Positions 1-7,684 of a DNA stretch of 49,017 nucleotides are shown one piece after another. A program made the position numbers and the translations under genes. Source of the stretch: CAYNWT01 sp964450955 (GTDB lineage: Bacteria; Planctomycetota; Planctomycetia; Planctomycetales; Planctomycetaceae). The stretch is from contig CAYVFI010000044.1 of NCBI GenBank assembly GCA_964450955.1, forward strand, positions 1-49,017, in the 5' to 3' direction. Positions within the stretch are counted from its first letter, which is position 1; each line of letters starts with the position of its first letter. The notes below the pieces were generated by a model, which was not told the DNA's origin, did no database searches, and saw only the letters and a program-made list of their open reading frames with translations.

Positions 1-2
1 CC

Positions 3-902
3 GTGGCGGCGGCTGGTTCGCATCACATCATGATGATTGGTTCTCCCGGAACCGGTAAGACGCTCATCGCGCAGCGCATTGGTTCGGTCATGCCAGAACT
101 GTCTCCGGATGAGAGTCTGGAGACGACCCGGATTTACAGTGCCGTCGGCCGGTTGCAGCCTGGTGAACCGTTGCAAATGCTGCGGCCTTTTCGATCGCCC
201 CATCACACGATTAGTGAAGCCGGTTTGGTGGGCGGCGGCAGCGTTCCGGCACCTGGCGAGATCAGCCTGGCTCATAACGGAATTCTGTTTCTCGACGAGA
301 TGCCTGAGTTTGCTCGACGTACTTTGGAAGTGTTGCGGCAACCGTTGGAAGATCACTGCGTCACCATCTCGCGAGCAATGGGCAGTGTGAAGTTTCCGGC
401 GCGGCTGATGTTGGTGGCGGCAATGAACCCATGCCCGTGCGGCTATCGCGGCGATCCAAAGAAGCAATGCAACTGCACGCCGATGCAGATCGAACGGTAC
501 ATGGGTCGGCTTAGTGGGCCGTTGCTGGACCGGATTGATATTCACATTGAGGTTCCTCCGGTTCCATTTAGAGAACTCAAGGACGACACGGAGGGCACCA
601 GCAGTGCGGCGATGCGTGAGGAAGTGCTGGCGGCCAGGGCAATTCAGGCGGACCGGTTCCATGATGCTCAAAACAGCGTGAACGGAACCATGAGACCGCC
701 GCAGATTCGCAAGCACTGCAAGCTGGCTCCGGATGCTGAGGAACTTCTGCGGATGGCGATGGATGAAATGGGGCTTTCCGCCCGGGCTCACGACAAGATT
801 CTTCGAATCAGCCGTACGATTGCGGATCTCGAGCAGAGTGAACAAATTGCGGCCCATCACCTTAGTGAGGCCATTAACTATCGTAGTTTGGACCGCCAGT
901 AG
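3..902 (+). CDS. comM: ComM/YifB-family Mg-chelatase-like AAA+ ATPase, C-terminal part
   Basis: The frame is open to the left edge, so the gene starts outside the window and only the last 299 codons are present. A Walker A motif (GSPGTGKT, residues 13-20 of the fragment) and a Walker B-like LFLDEM (about 95-100) are visible, followed by the Cys-rich stretch NPCPCGYRG and a DRIDIHIEVP segment typical of this family, then the C-terminal Mg-chelatase helical domain ending in a SEAINYRSLDR-type tail. Family knowledge: ComM/YifB proteins are hexameric helicase-like ATPases; in naturally transformable bacteria ComM promotes branch migration during DNA integration. The role in this organism is inferred only. 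No operon partner is visible; the next gene starts 146 nt downstream. Confidence 0.93.
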   Translation: MAAAGSHHIMMIGSPGTGKTLIAQRIGSVMPELSPDESLETTRIYSAVGRLQPGEPLQMLRPFRSPHHTISEAGLVGGGSVPAPGEISLAHNGILFLDEMPEFARRTLEVLRQPLEDHCVTISRAMGSVKFPARLMLVAAMNPCPCGYRGDPKKQCNCTPMQIERYMGRLSGPLLDRIDIHIEVPPVPFRELKDDTEGTSSAAMREEVLAARAIQADRFHDAQNSVNGTMRPPQIRKHCKLAPDAEELLRMAMDEMGLSARAHDKILRISRTIADLEQSEQIAAHHLSEAINYRSLDRQ

Positions 903-1048
903 CGGCTTTTGGCGTTCACGAGGCGAATTTGGTCTCTGAGATTGCGTCAGGTTGTGGAATTCCGTGGAATGATACCGGAACCTACTTAGCCAACTCCGGT
1001 TACATGTTTCGAATAACCAGACAACCCAATTGTTCGAGGACAATTCAG

Positions 1049-2146
1049 ATGCAGAAATTCAGCTTCATAGTCCGAACCGCAGCGATGGCTGCTGTGTTCG
1101 CACTGATCGCGGGTTCATCGCTCCAGGCCCAGGAAGAAGGTGGCCGGGGCGGTCGCGGCGGTGGGCAACGTGGCCAGCGTGGTGGTGGCGGCGGGGGGGG
1201 CGGTCAGCGCGGCCAACGTGGCGGCGGCGGGTTCGGTGGTCAGCGGGGTGGCGGCGGGTTCGGTGGTCAGCGGGGTGGCTTTGGCGGACCGCGGACTGCT
1301 ACGGCTCGAACTATGAGCAAAGCTGCGCTTCTTGGCATGGAAGAAGTCCAGAAGGAGCTGAAACTGGAAGGTGACGACCTGGAAACAGTCACCGCCGCAG
1401 TTGACGGTTACAACGAAGAACGTCGAAGCTTCAGTGATCGCGGCCGAGGTGGTCGAAGCTCTTTTGACCGAGGAGCCTTCCAGGAAATGAGCGACGATGA
1501 GCGTTCTGAAGCTATCAAAAAGATGACAGAGGAACGCGAGAAGGCCGCAGCAGAAACTGCGAAGAAGATGAAGAAGCTGAATAAGGAAACGGACGAGATC
1601 CTTGCTGCACTGTTGGATGAAAAGCAGTGGAAGCGACTCGAAGAAATCCAGGTACAGTCAACACTTCAAAACGGTCTTGTCGCCGCAATGATGGACGAAG
1701 ATTTTGCTGCGAAAATGAAGTTGTCCAAAGAGCAGGCCGGTAAGCTGGAAGAAATTAAGAAGGCTGACGAAAAGGCTGCGAAGGAAGTGTCCGACAAGAT
1801 GCGTGAAATGTTTAGCGGCGGTTTCGATCGAAGCAAGTTCGGAGAACTGCAAGCGATGCGAGCGGAAGCGAGTGAGAAGTCTGATGAACGCACAAAGAAG
1901 GCAAAAGAAACCGTTGAAGGCATGATGACCGACGAACAGAAAAAGTCGTTGGAAGAGATGAAGGGCAAGGCCTTCACGTTCCCTGAACGACGTGGTCGAG
2001 GCGGTGCCGGTGGCCGAGGCCAGCGTGGCGGTGGCGGTGGCGGCCAACGTGGCGGTCGCGGTGGCCGTGGTGGCGGCGGTGGAGAAGGTGGCGGCGGTGG
2101 TCGTCCAAATCGTCCGGGTGGAGACGATGGTGGTGGAGCCATCTAG
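1049..2146 (+). CDS. Exported Gly/Arg-rich protein with Lys/Glu-rich helical core
   Basis: The 365-residue product is started at the ATG at 1049, preceded by a purine-rich GAGGA at 1035-1039. An upstream in-frame start at 929 would add 40 residues without a signal peptide. Residues 1-27 form a signal peptide ending at an AQA-like site. It is followed by a roughly 60-residue low-complexity region of RGG, GGQRG and GGFGGQRGG units, then about 200 residues of charged helices with repeats of the type 'LSKEQ..KLEEI' and 'MTDEQKKSLEEM', reminiscent of LTxxQ/Spy-like periplasmic helices. The C-terminal 60 residues are again RGG-rich. A strong terminator follows directly, so it is probably monocistronic. 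The family is not recognised with certainty. The disordered, arginine-rich ends suggest polyanion or RNA binding, but export argues for an envelope role. Function unknown. Confidence 0.85.
   Translation: MQKFSFIVRTAAMAAVFALIAGSSLQAQEEGGRGGRGGGQRGQRGGGGGGGGQRGQRGGGGFGGQRGGGGFGGQRGGFGGPRTATARTMSKAALLGMEEVQKELKLEGDDLETVTAAVDGYNEERRSFSDRGRGGRSSFDRGAFQEMSDDERSEAIKKMTEEREKAAAETAKKMKKLNKETDEILAALLDEKQWKRLEEIQVQSTLQNGLVAAMMDEDFAAKMKLSKEQAGKLEEIKKADEKAAKEVSDKMREMFSGGFDRSKFGELQAMRAEASEKSDERTKKAKETVEGMMTDEQKKSLEEMKGKAFTFPERRGRGGAGGRGQRGGGGGGQRGGRGGRGGGGGEGGGGGRPNRPGGDDGGGAI
1223..1276 (+). repeat. Perfect 27-bp tandem repeat x2 in the Gly-rich gene
   Basis: Two identical 27-bp units (1223-1249 and 1250-1276) encode two copies of the nine-residue unit GGGFGGQRG. 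The identity is at DNA level, which points to recent slippage or unequal exchange and makes copy number likely to vary between strains. Confidence 0.9.
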
Positions 2147-2179
2147 TTCCAACCGCAGCAGTTGATGAATTGACCTCAG

Positions 2180-2210
2180 CCCTCGCCGAGTTATCCGGCG
2201 AGGGTTTTTT
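2180..2210 (+). terminator. Rho-independent terminator after the Gly-rich gene
   Basis: A perfect 9-bp stem (CCCTCGCCG at 2180-2188 with CGGCGAGGG at 2196-2204) encloses a 7-nt loop and is followed by six T. It lies 34 nt after the stop codon at 2144-2146. Confidence 0.95.
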
Positions 2211-2263
2211 CGTGCGCGGTGATCGATATCATCGGTGCCACACTTAGATCAGGAAATGCATCG

Positions 2264-3070
2264 ATGAAGATTATTCGCTACCAGGATTCGGCCGGCGCGA
2301 CACACTATGGTTGCCAGCACGCTGATGGCTCTCAAACAAGAATCGAAGGTTGTGTGTTTGGCCAGCACAGCGTCACCGACGAAGCGGCGGATGTCGCCAT
2401 GTTGCTGGCTCCTGTTCAGCCTGTTGACATCCTGTGCATCGGGCTGAACTACCGGAAGCATGCCGAAGAGGGCAGGAAGCCGATTCCTGACTACCCGGTT
2501 CTGTTCATGAAAAACATCGGTGCGCTTCAGCATCCAAATCAGGCGATCGTTCTGCCGCGGGTTTTGCACAGCGAACTTGTCGATTACGAATGCGAACTGG
2601 CCATTGTGATTGGCAAAGAGTGCCATAACGCGACCAAAGAAAACGCATTGGACTTTGTTCTGGGCTACACGTGCGCCAACGATGTGAGTGCGCGCGACTG
2701 GCAGCTGAAGAAGGGTGGCGGTCAGTGGTCACGCGGGAAGACGTTTGCGACTTTCTGCCCGCTGGGTCCCTGTCTTGTGACGGCGGATGAGATTCCGGAT
2801 CCGAATACGCTGCAGCTAAAAACCGAACTCAATGGCAAGGTGATGCAGGACTGGAACACGAACGACATGATTTTCAATGTTCCAACTCTCATCGAGTTCC
2901 TCAGCGGCAGCACAAAACTACTGCCCGGAACCGTCATCCTGACCGGCACGCCTCACGGGGTCGGAGCTGCCCGAAAGCCGCCCGTCCGGCTTCAAGACGG
3001 CGACAGTGTTTCGATTACCATCGAGAACATCGGAACGCTAACCAATCCCGTCATTGATGAGGCAACATAG
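2264..3070 (+). CDS. Fumarylacetoacetate hydrolase (FAH) family protein
   Basis: The 268-residue product has the FAH fold signature: an N-terminal cap, then 'ILCIGLNYRKHAEE' (about residues 66-79), a metal-site region 'LVDYECELAIVIG', 'GYTCANDVSARDWQ', and a C-terminal 'TGTPHGVGAAR' segment. These are the usual acidic metal ligands (Glu-Glu-Asp) and the DVSARD motif. Family members cleave or isomerise 2-oxo-acid or acylpyruvate substrates (for example 5-oxopent-3-ene-tricarboxylate decarboxylase, acylpyruvase) in aromatic or sugar-acid degradation; the substrate cannot be set from sequence. The ATG at 2264 was chosen because AGGA at 2250-2253 precedes it; an in-frame start at 2219 lies next to the terminator and is less likely. 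No pathway neighbours are present. Confidence 0.92.
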   Translation: MKIIRYQDSAGATHYGCQHADGSQTRIEGCVFGQHSVTDEAADVAMLLAPVQPVDILCIGLNYRKHAEEGRKPIPDYPVLFMKNIGALQHPNQAIVLPRVLHSELVDYECELAIVIGKECHNATKENALDFVLGYTCANDVSARDWQLKKGGGQWSRGKTFATFCPLGPCLVTADEIPDPNTLQLKTELNGKVMQDWNTNDMIFNVPTLIEFLSGSTKLLPGTVILTGTPHGVGAARKPPVRLQDGDSVSITIENIGTLTNPVIDEAT

Positions 3071-3098
3071 ACCTCAACCCCTTCATCGCCACGGGGAC

Positions 3099-3275
<177 letters not shown>

Positions 3276-3314
3276 ACGCTTCCTCGCACTCACAACCTGG
3301 CAACGTTAACCTTT

Positions 3315-3335
3315 CCGATCCTTTACTCGGATCGG
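3315..3335 (+). promoter_or_regulatory. Hairpin overlapping the ribosome-binding region of the LarA-like gene
   Basis: A perfect 7-bp inverted repeat (CCGATCC 3315-3321, GGATCGG 3329-3335, 7-nt loop) ends 4 nt before the ATG at 3340 and includes the only purine-rich GGA (3334-3336) that could act as a Shine-Dalgarno site. If formed in mRNA it would hide the site; this is inference. Confidence 0.4.
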
Positions 3336-3339
3336 AACC

Positions 3340-4569
3340 ATGTCGGACGACGCAAATACTCAGTCATACCAGCTGACCTTCGGAACAGATCAATCGATCG
3401 AATTTTCGCTACCTCCTGAACGAGTTGTGTGGCAGCACTATGCCCCCGAAGCAGTTGCAGATCCAGCTGCTGCGGTTCAGGAAGCTCTGTCAGCACCGAT
3501 TGATTTCCCGCCGTTGTCGCAGGCCGTGATTCCCGACGATGTCGTGGTGATTGCGGCTGAAATTGATACGCCCGGCCTGCAGATTATTGTGGCCGAGGTG
3601 TGGTCAATACTTGCGGATCGCGGGGTCGAACCAGACCACCTTGTCATCGTGCAGGCCGCCGGAGGTGTTGATCCACGGCTAAAGATGCCCGATGAAGTCC
3701 GTGACAAAGTGACATGGCTGCAGCACAATCCGGACAACAAAAGTGGCTTAGCCTATCTGGCTTCAACGACTGGCGGCGAACGCATTCAGTTGGCTCGAGC
3801 AATCACGGATGCTGATGTTGTTGTCACTGTTGGCCGAATCGGTTTCGACCCGCTATTGGGTTTTCGCGGCACGAATAGCGCGTTCTATCCAGAGCTATCA
3901 ACGACTGAAGCCATTGCCAAAACGCGAGGGCAGGGGCACTTTGAGTTAGAACCTGAAGACAGCCGGCCGCTGCGTCAGATTGTGGACGAAGTTGGCTGGC
4001 TATTGGGTACGCAGTTCACAATTCAAACGATTCCGGCACTAAGAAACGGTATTGCAATCACCCTTGCTGGCGCGTTTGAGACCGTGCTGCGGCGCGGTAA
4101 AGAGTACGTTTCTCGCGAGTTGCTGGTGACCCCGGATGAGCGGCCTGAGTTAGTCGTTGTGGCCGTGAGCGATGATGCGGGTGGGCATGGCTGGACTCAG
4201 GTTGCTGCTGCCATTGCGACAGGGCGAAGGCTTGTTGCTCGCGATGGCAAAATTCTGGTTCTCTCTCAAATAAACGAAGACGTTGCTGAAGGATTGCAGA
4301 TTCTCAAGTTGGTTGAATCGCCAGAGGATGCCATCAAGCCACTTCGGCTTGAGTCACCAACTGATCTTATCGCCGCCACGCAAATCGCAGGCGCGGTACA
4401 GTGGGCTGATGTGTATTTGTTGTCAGACGTCGATGCCGACCTTGTGGACGACCTGTTCATGTTTCCGTTGGGCGATATTGATGAAGCCAGACGTTTGATC
4501 GGGAACGCGGAAGGAACCGTCGCGATTATCGAAGACGCCCACAACGTACACGGCCGGATTGCCGACTAA
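3340..4569 (+). CDS. Lactate-racemase (LarA/DUF2088)-like protein
   Basis: The 409-residue protein begins with the LarA N-terminal layout: a short beta region, then 'ALSAPIDFPPLSQAVIPDDVVVIAAEIDTPG' split over residues 49-80, matching the family pattern 'PIG.PPL.ELV.PGDKVvIv.dD.TRP', and a Rossmann-like 'GVEPDHLVIVQAAGG' around residues 95-110. LarA uses a nickel-pincer cofactor and conserved histidines in an (A/S)TGxHRP-type motif; here the corresponding segment reads 'AAGGVDPR', so the usual histidine is missing. It may therefore not be a racemase. No signal peptide is seen. It is followed 23 nt later by a convergent gene. Function is best stated as LarA-like domain protein of unknown activity. 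Confidence 0.72.
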   Translation: MSDDANTQSYQLTFGTDQSIEFSLPPERVVWQHYAPEAVADPAAAVQEALSAPIDFPPLSQAVIPDDVVVIAAEIDTPGLQIIVAEVWSILADRGVEPDHLVIVQAAGGVDPRLKMPDEVRDKVTWLQHNPDNKSGLAYLASTTGGERIQLARAITDADVVVTVGRIGFDPLLGFRGTNSAFYPELSTTEAIAKTRGQGHFELEPEDSRPLRQIVDEVGWLLGTQFTIQTIPALRNGIAITLAGAFETVLRRGKEYVSRELLVTPDERPELVVVAVSDDAGGHGWTQVAAAIATGRRLVARDGKILVLSQINEDVAEGLQILKLVESPEDAIKPLRLESPTDLIAATQIAGAVQWADVYLLSDVDADLVDDLFMFPLGDIDEARRLIGNAEGTVAIIEDAHNVHGRIAD

Positions 4570-4592
4570 ACCCAAAGCCGGCCGGTGGTGGC

Positions 4593-5045
4593 TTAGCAGC
4601 CGACCAAAACGCCCGCCCTGTTTAGCAGCGTGCGGACTGTTGAATCAAAAATGGCTCCGTCCGCCAGGGTGCCTTCCAATAGTTCCTCAGTGGTGACCCA
4701 GCGGCAGGCGATGTTTGTCTCAAGGGTCGTGGGCCACAGTTTTCCGTAGAGTTCAACGATGTAGAACTCGATCGAAAACAGAGTCACTTCCTGCTCACCC
4801 TGCTTTGCGAATTCTGTATCGTAATTCAATCGGGCGACGCTGGAGATGATGTAGTCGCGATTGGATTCCAGTTTAAGAGCCCAGTTAATTTCGCGTTCCA
4901 GACTGGTTCGACCGCTCTCGCCTTCAAGTCGTTCGCCGACAACAAGAGTGTAGTACGATTTATTCTGGGGCTTGTGGACAAGCCACAGTGCTCCGTCGTC
5001 CGTCAGTTTTCGAATCATGCCTATCGAGGCGACCATCGTTTGCAT
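4593..5045 (-). CDS. Conserved hypothetical protein, possibly Nudix-fold-like
   Basis: The 150-residue product has no signal peptide or membrane segment. It is mixed alpha/beta, with a segment 'LEGESGRTSLEREINWALKL' (residues about 40-59) that resembles a Nudix box in position and in keeping the REI, but the catalytic glutamates after it are replaced, so hydrolase activity is doubtful. The start codon abuts the stop codon of the upstream membrane-protein gene (TAAATG), which suggests translational coupling. I do not recognise the family beyond this faint resemblance. Confidence 0.7.
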   Translation of the reverse strand: MQTMVASIGMIRKLTDDGALWLVHKPQNKSYYTLVVGERLEGESGRTSLEREINWALKLESNRDYIISSVARLNYDTEFAKQGEQEVTLFSIEFYIVELYGKLWPTTLETNIACRWVTTEELLEGTLADGAIFDSTVRTLLNRAGVLVGC

Positions 5046-5528
5046 TTAGCCGACCTGTGGTTGCACTGAATACCACCACACGACCAACAGGCCACGCAGT
5101 GTCCATGCGATGGTGCGAAGCCAGTTTGTACTGACCAGACGGCTGTGAATGGTTGCGTCGAATCCGTTTTGCAATGCGTTATGCGCCGGGACCTGAAGGA
5201 ACCAGGTCGAAAGCCAGATGACGCCGACAAGGCCAAGACCAACGATTGCCGATGGCGCCCCGATGTACGCCGGCCTGTTCGCAGCCAGTGTTGCGGCTGT
5301 CGCGAGTTCCACCAGCATCAACGGGGCGACGACGTATGTGGTGAGCCGCTGATGCACGGCTTCGTAGTTTTGAAAAGCATCTTCGCCCACCATCGCAAAC
5401 ATTGGGTAGTGGACGACCTGAACGAACCAGATCAAGCCGACCATCGACAGGGTCGCGAAAGCGTGTGCGGCCAGAATGATCTTGAACAATGAAATGCCTC
5501 GTTGGCTTGCCGGTGGCGAAATTTGCAT
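5046..5528 (-). CDS. Four-helix integral membrane protein of unknown function
   Basis: The 160-residue protein shows four hydrophobic segments (about residues 15-36, 66-84, 91-112 and 137-154). Conserved-looking features are 'WFVQVVHYPMF' at the end of the first helix, 'NYEAVHQRLTTYVVAPLMLVE' split by the second, and 'WFLQVPAHNAL' after the third, a pattern shared by small uncharacterised bacterial membrane proteins with paired His residues. It is the first gene of a two-gene unit with the downstream 150-residue protein (no gap). It is divergently arranged to the Nei-like glycosylase gene with 62 nt between starts. No enzymatic function can be assigned. Confidence 0.78.
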   Translation of the reverse strand: MQISPPASQRGISLFKIILAAHAFATLSMVGLIWFVQVVHYPMFAMVGEDAFQNYEAVHQRLTTYVVAPLMLVELATAATLAANRPAYIGAPSAIVGLGLVGVIWLSTWFLQVPAHNALQNGFDATIHSRLVSTNWLRTIAWTLRGLLVVWWYSVQPQVG

Positions 5529-5590
5529 ATAGTCGAACCTATCCTAGACGTCCCCTGGGTCTTGTCTTCAAATCCTCACAGAGTCGACCG

Positions 5591-6376
5591 ATGCCAGAAG
5601 GCCATACAATTCACCGGATTGCTGCCGATCACTCCCGTGATTTCGCCGGGCAGACCCTAACGGCTTCTTCGCCGCAGGGACGGTTTACCGCGGATGCAAA
5701 GAAGCTAAGCGGGCGACAGCTGGAAACGGTTGAGGCATGGGGCAAACATCTGTTCTATCGCTGGTCCGCCGGCAAGACGCTGCACATTCATTTGGGGCTT
5801 TACGGGAAATTTCGCCGCCACAAACTACCGGTTCCCGAACCGCGCGGCGCGGTTCGGCTGCGGGTTATTGGTGAGAAGTTCGCGTTTGATCTGAATGGGC
5901 CAAATTGCTGCGAGCTGGTGACAGCAGCGCAAATTAAGGCAATCGAAGATCGTCTCGGGCCGGATCCGCTAAGAATGGACGCTGACCCTGAAGTCGTTTG
6001 GAACCGCATTAGCCGTAGCCGTGCGGCAATTGGAACGCTGCTTTTGAATCAGGCGGTGATCGCTGGTGTCGGTAACGTCTACCGAGCCGAAGCCCTGCAC
6101 CTGGTTCATCTGAATCCCGAACGCCCGGGGAAGTCTCTGAGTCGTGCTGAATTCGACGACCTTTGGAACACGATCGTCTCGCTGCTGAAGATTGGCAAAC
6201 GCTACAACCGTATCATCGTGGCTGACCCTGAGGACGTCGGAAAGTCACGCAGTAAGATGAATCGAGACGAGCGCTTGCTGATTTACAAGAAGAAATATTG
6301 CCGCTGCGGCGCGAAGGTACGCTGGTGGGAATTGGCAAATCGAAACATGTTTGCCTGCCCGGTTTGCCAGAAGTGA
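5591..6376 (+). CDS. Fpg/Nei-family DNA glycosylase/AP lyase (Nei2-like)
   Basis: The product is 261 residues. Starting at 5591 gives the diagnostic N-terminus MPEGHTIHR: after Met removal, Pro2 is the Schiff-base nucleophile and Glu3 the acid. The upstream in-frame start at 5489 would bury this and is rejected. A helix-two-turn-helix region lies around residues 125-200 ('LLLNQAVIAGVGNVYRAEAL'), followed by a C-terminal zinc-finger-like end 'CRCG...CPVCQ'. The first pair is spaced C-x-C rather than C-x2-C. Family knowledge: these enzymes remove oxidised bases and nick the abasic site in base-excision repair in the cytoplasm; the MPEGH subgroup resembles actinobacterial Nei2. Substrate preference is inferred. 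Confidence 0.93.
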   Translation: MPEGHTIHRIAADHSRDFAGQTLTASSPQGRFTADAKKLSGRQLETVEAWGKHLFYRWSAGKTLHIHLGLYGKFRRHKLPVPEPRGAVRLRVIGEKFAFDLNGPNCCELVTAAQIKAIEDRLGPDPLRMDADPEVVWNRISRSRAAIGTLLLNQAVIAGVGNVYRAEALHLVHLNPERPGKSLSRAEFDDLWNTIVSLLKIGKRYNRIIVADPEDVGKSRSKMNRDERLLIYKKKYCRCGAKVRWWELANRNMFACPVCQK

Positions 6377-6478
6377 CAACTGCAGTCGGCTGAAATTCCG
6401 CACGCTGATTCTTGGTTGGGTCGACTTTGGTCGCGGGCCGGGTTCCAATGCCGGAACACACGTTTTCGGGAGTCACCC

Positions 6479-7561
6479 ATGCGATCGTTCCTGCTTATTG
6501 CCATCACTGTTTCGCCTGCGGTCGCTCAGGATGCGGCGATTCAGTGGTTTGATGCTGATAAGCTGACCGTTGAAGGGCAGGGGTGGAAGGAAACAAAGGC
6601 TCCGTTCGATCGGTTCCCCGCGAAGGCGGAAGGTCGTGTCCGTCCGGCGGTCTGGTCGCTAAGCCAGGACTCCGCCGGCATTTGTGTTCGCTTCGAAAGC
6701 GATGCGACTGAGATTCATGCCAGATGGAACTTACGGTCGGCCAGGTTAGAGATGCCGCACATGCCGGCGACCGGTGTCAGCGGTCTGGATCTTTACGCTC
6801 GCGATACCAACGGTAAGTGGCGTTGGGTCGCCAACGGCCGGCCATCAAAACAGGAGAACCAATCGAAGCTGGCTAGTGGCCTGTCCGCTCAAACCCGTGA
6901 GTACATGCTGTACTTTCCTTTGTACAACGGAGTGACAAGTGTGGAAGTGGGTGTTCCGGCTGCGGCAAAGCTGGAACCGGGTAAGCCGCGATCTGCGGCC
7001 GCCGGCAAACCGATTGTGTTTTACGGGACATCCATCACACAGGGTGGCTGCGCGTCGCGACCCGGCATGGTGCATACAGCGATCCTTGGCCGCTGGCTTG
7101 ATTGGTCTGTCGTCAACCTTGGCTTCTCCGGCAACGGTCGAATGGAAGCAGAAGTTGGCAAACTGATGGCCGAAATCGACGCGTCGGTTTACGTCATTGA
7201 TTGCCTGCCAAACATCACTGCAGCTCAGGTGACTGAGCGAACTTTCGGTCTGGTCACACAACTTCGGGAAGCCCGCCCCGGCGTTCCGATTGTTCTTGTC
7301 GAAGACCGTAATTACACCGATTCCGTATTCGTCGCGTCCAAAGCTCGGCGTAACGCAAGCAGTCAGAAGGCGCTGAAAGCGGAGTTCGAAAAGCTCAAGT
7401 CGGCTGGTGTCGACAACCTGCACTATGTCCGTGGCGAAGAGTTATTGGGCGACGACGGTGAGGGTACCGTCGATAGTTCGCACCCGACGGACCTTGGCTT
7501 CATGCGCCAGGCAGAAGCGTTACGCAAAGTTCTAAAGCCGTTAGTCGGTTCAAAAAACTAA
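6479..7561 (+). CDS. Exported SGNH/GDSL hydrolase with GxDLY domain
   Basis: The 360-residue protein starts at the ATG at 6479, with GGGAG 7 nt upstream, giving a short signal peptide (MRSFLLIAITVSPAVAQ). The N-terminal half carries 'GVSGLDLYARD', the hallmark of the GxDLY beta domain that precedes a class of SGNH hydrolases. The catalytic half has 'VFYGTSITQGGCASRPG' (block I, Ser in GTSITQG), 'NLGFSGNGRME' (block II Gly and block III Asn) and 'DSSHPTDLGF' (block V Asp-x-x-His). All SGNH residues are present, so an active carbohydrate-ester or lipid-ester hydrolase acting outside the cytoplasm is likely; the substrate is unknown. It is convergent with the beta-propeller gene, with an inverted-repeat element between. 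Confidence 0.92.
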   Translation: MRSFLLIAITVSPAVAQDAAIQWFDADKLTVEGQGWKETKAPFDRFPAKAEGRVRPAVWSLSQDSAGICVRFESDATEIHARWNLRSARLEMPHMPATGVSGLDLYARDTNGKWRWVANGRPSKQENQSKLASGLSAQTREYMLYFPLYNGVTSVEVGVPAAAKLEPGKPRSAAAGKPIVFYGTSITQGGCASRPGMVHTAILGRWLDWSVVNLGFSGNGRMEAEVGKLMAEIDASVYVIDCLPNITAAQVTERTFGLVTQLREARPGVPIVLVEDRNYTDSVFVASKARRNASSQKALKAEFEKLKSAGVDNLHYVRGEELLGDDGEGTVDSSHPTDLGFMRQAEALRKVLKPLVGSKN

Positions 7562-7584
7562 GTGTGAACGCAATGCGCGCGGTA

Positions 7585-7680
7585 GAAGCCCGGCATCTGA
7601 CTGGTTCCATTTCACTTAGGGAAATCAAGATCCGTCTGATGCCAAAGCAACATTGTCGAACCGATGAGATGCCGGGCTTC
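7585..7680 (+). repeat. 96-bp element bounded by 14-bp perfect inverted repeats
   Basis: The left arm GAAGCCCGGCATCT (7585-7598) is the exact reverse complement of the right arm at 7667-7680. Inside the arms, GGTTC/GAACC and ATTTC/GAAAT can pair in nested order, so the whole element could fold as one branched stem. It fills most of the gap between two convergent genes. It could be a bidirectional terminator, a small miniature mobile element, or a structured RNA; there is no T-run and no transposase nearby. Confidence 0.7.
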
Positions 7681-7684
7681 TTGA

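Noticed and set aside
1658..2152. Pro-rich and Thr/Ala-rich minus-strand frames opposite the Gly-rich gene
   Set aside because: These are complements of the glycine/arginine codon repeats, not independent genes.
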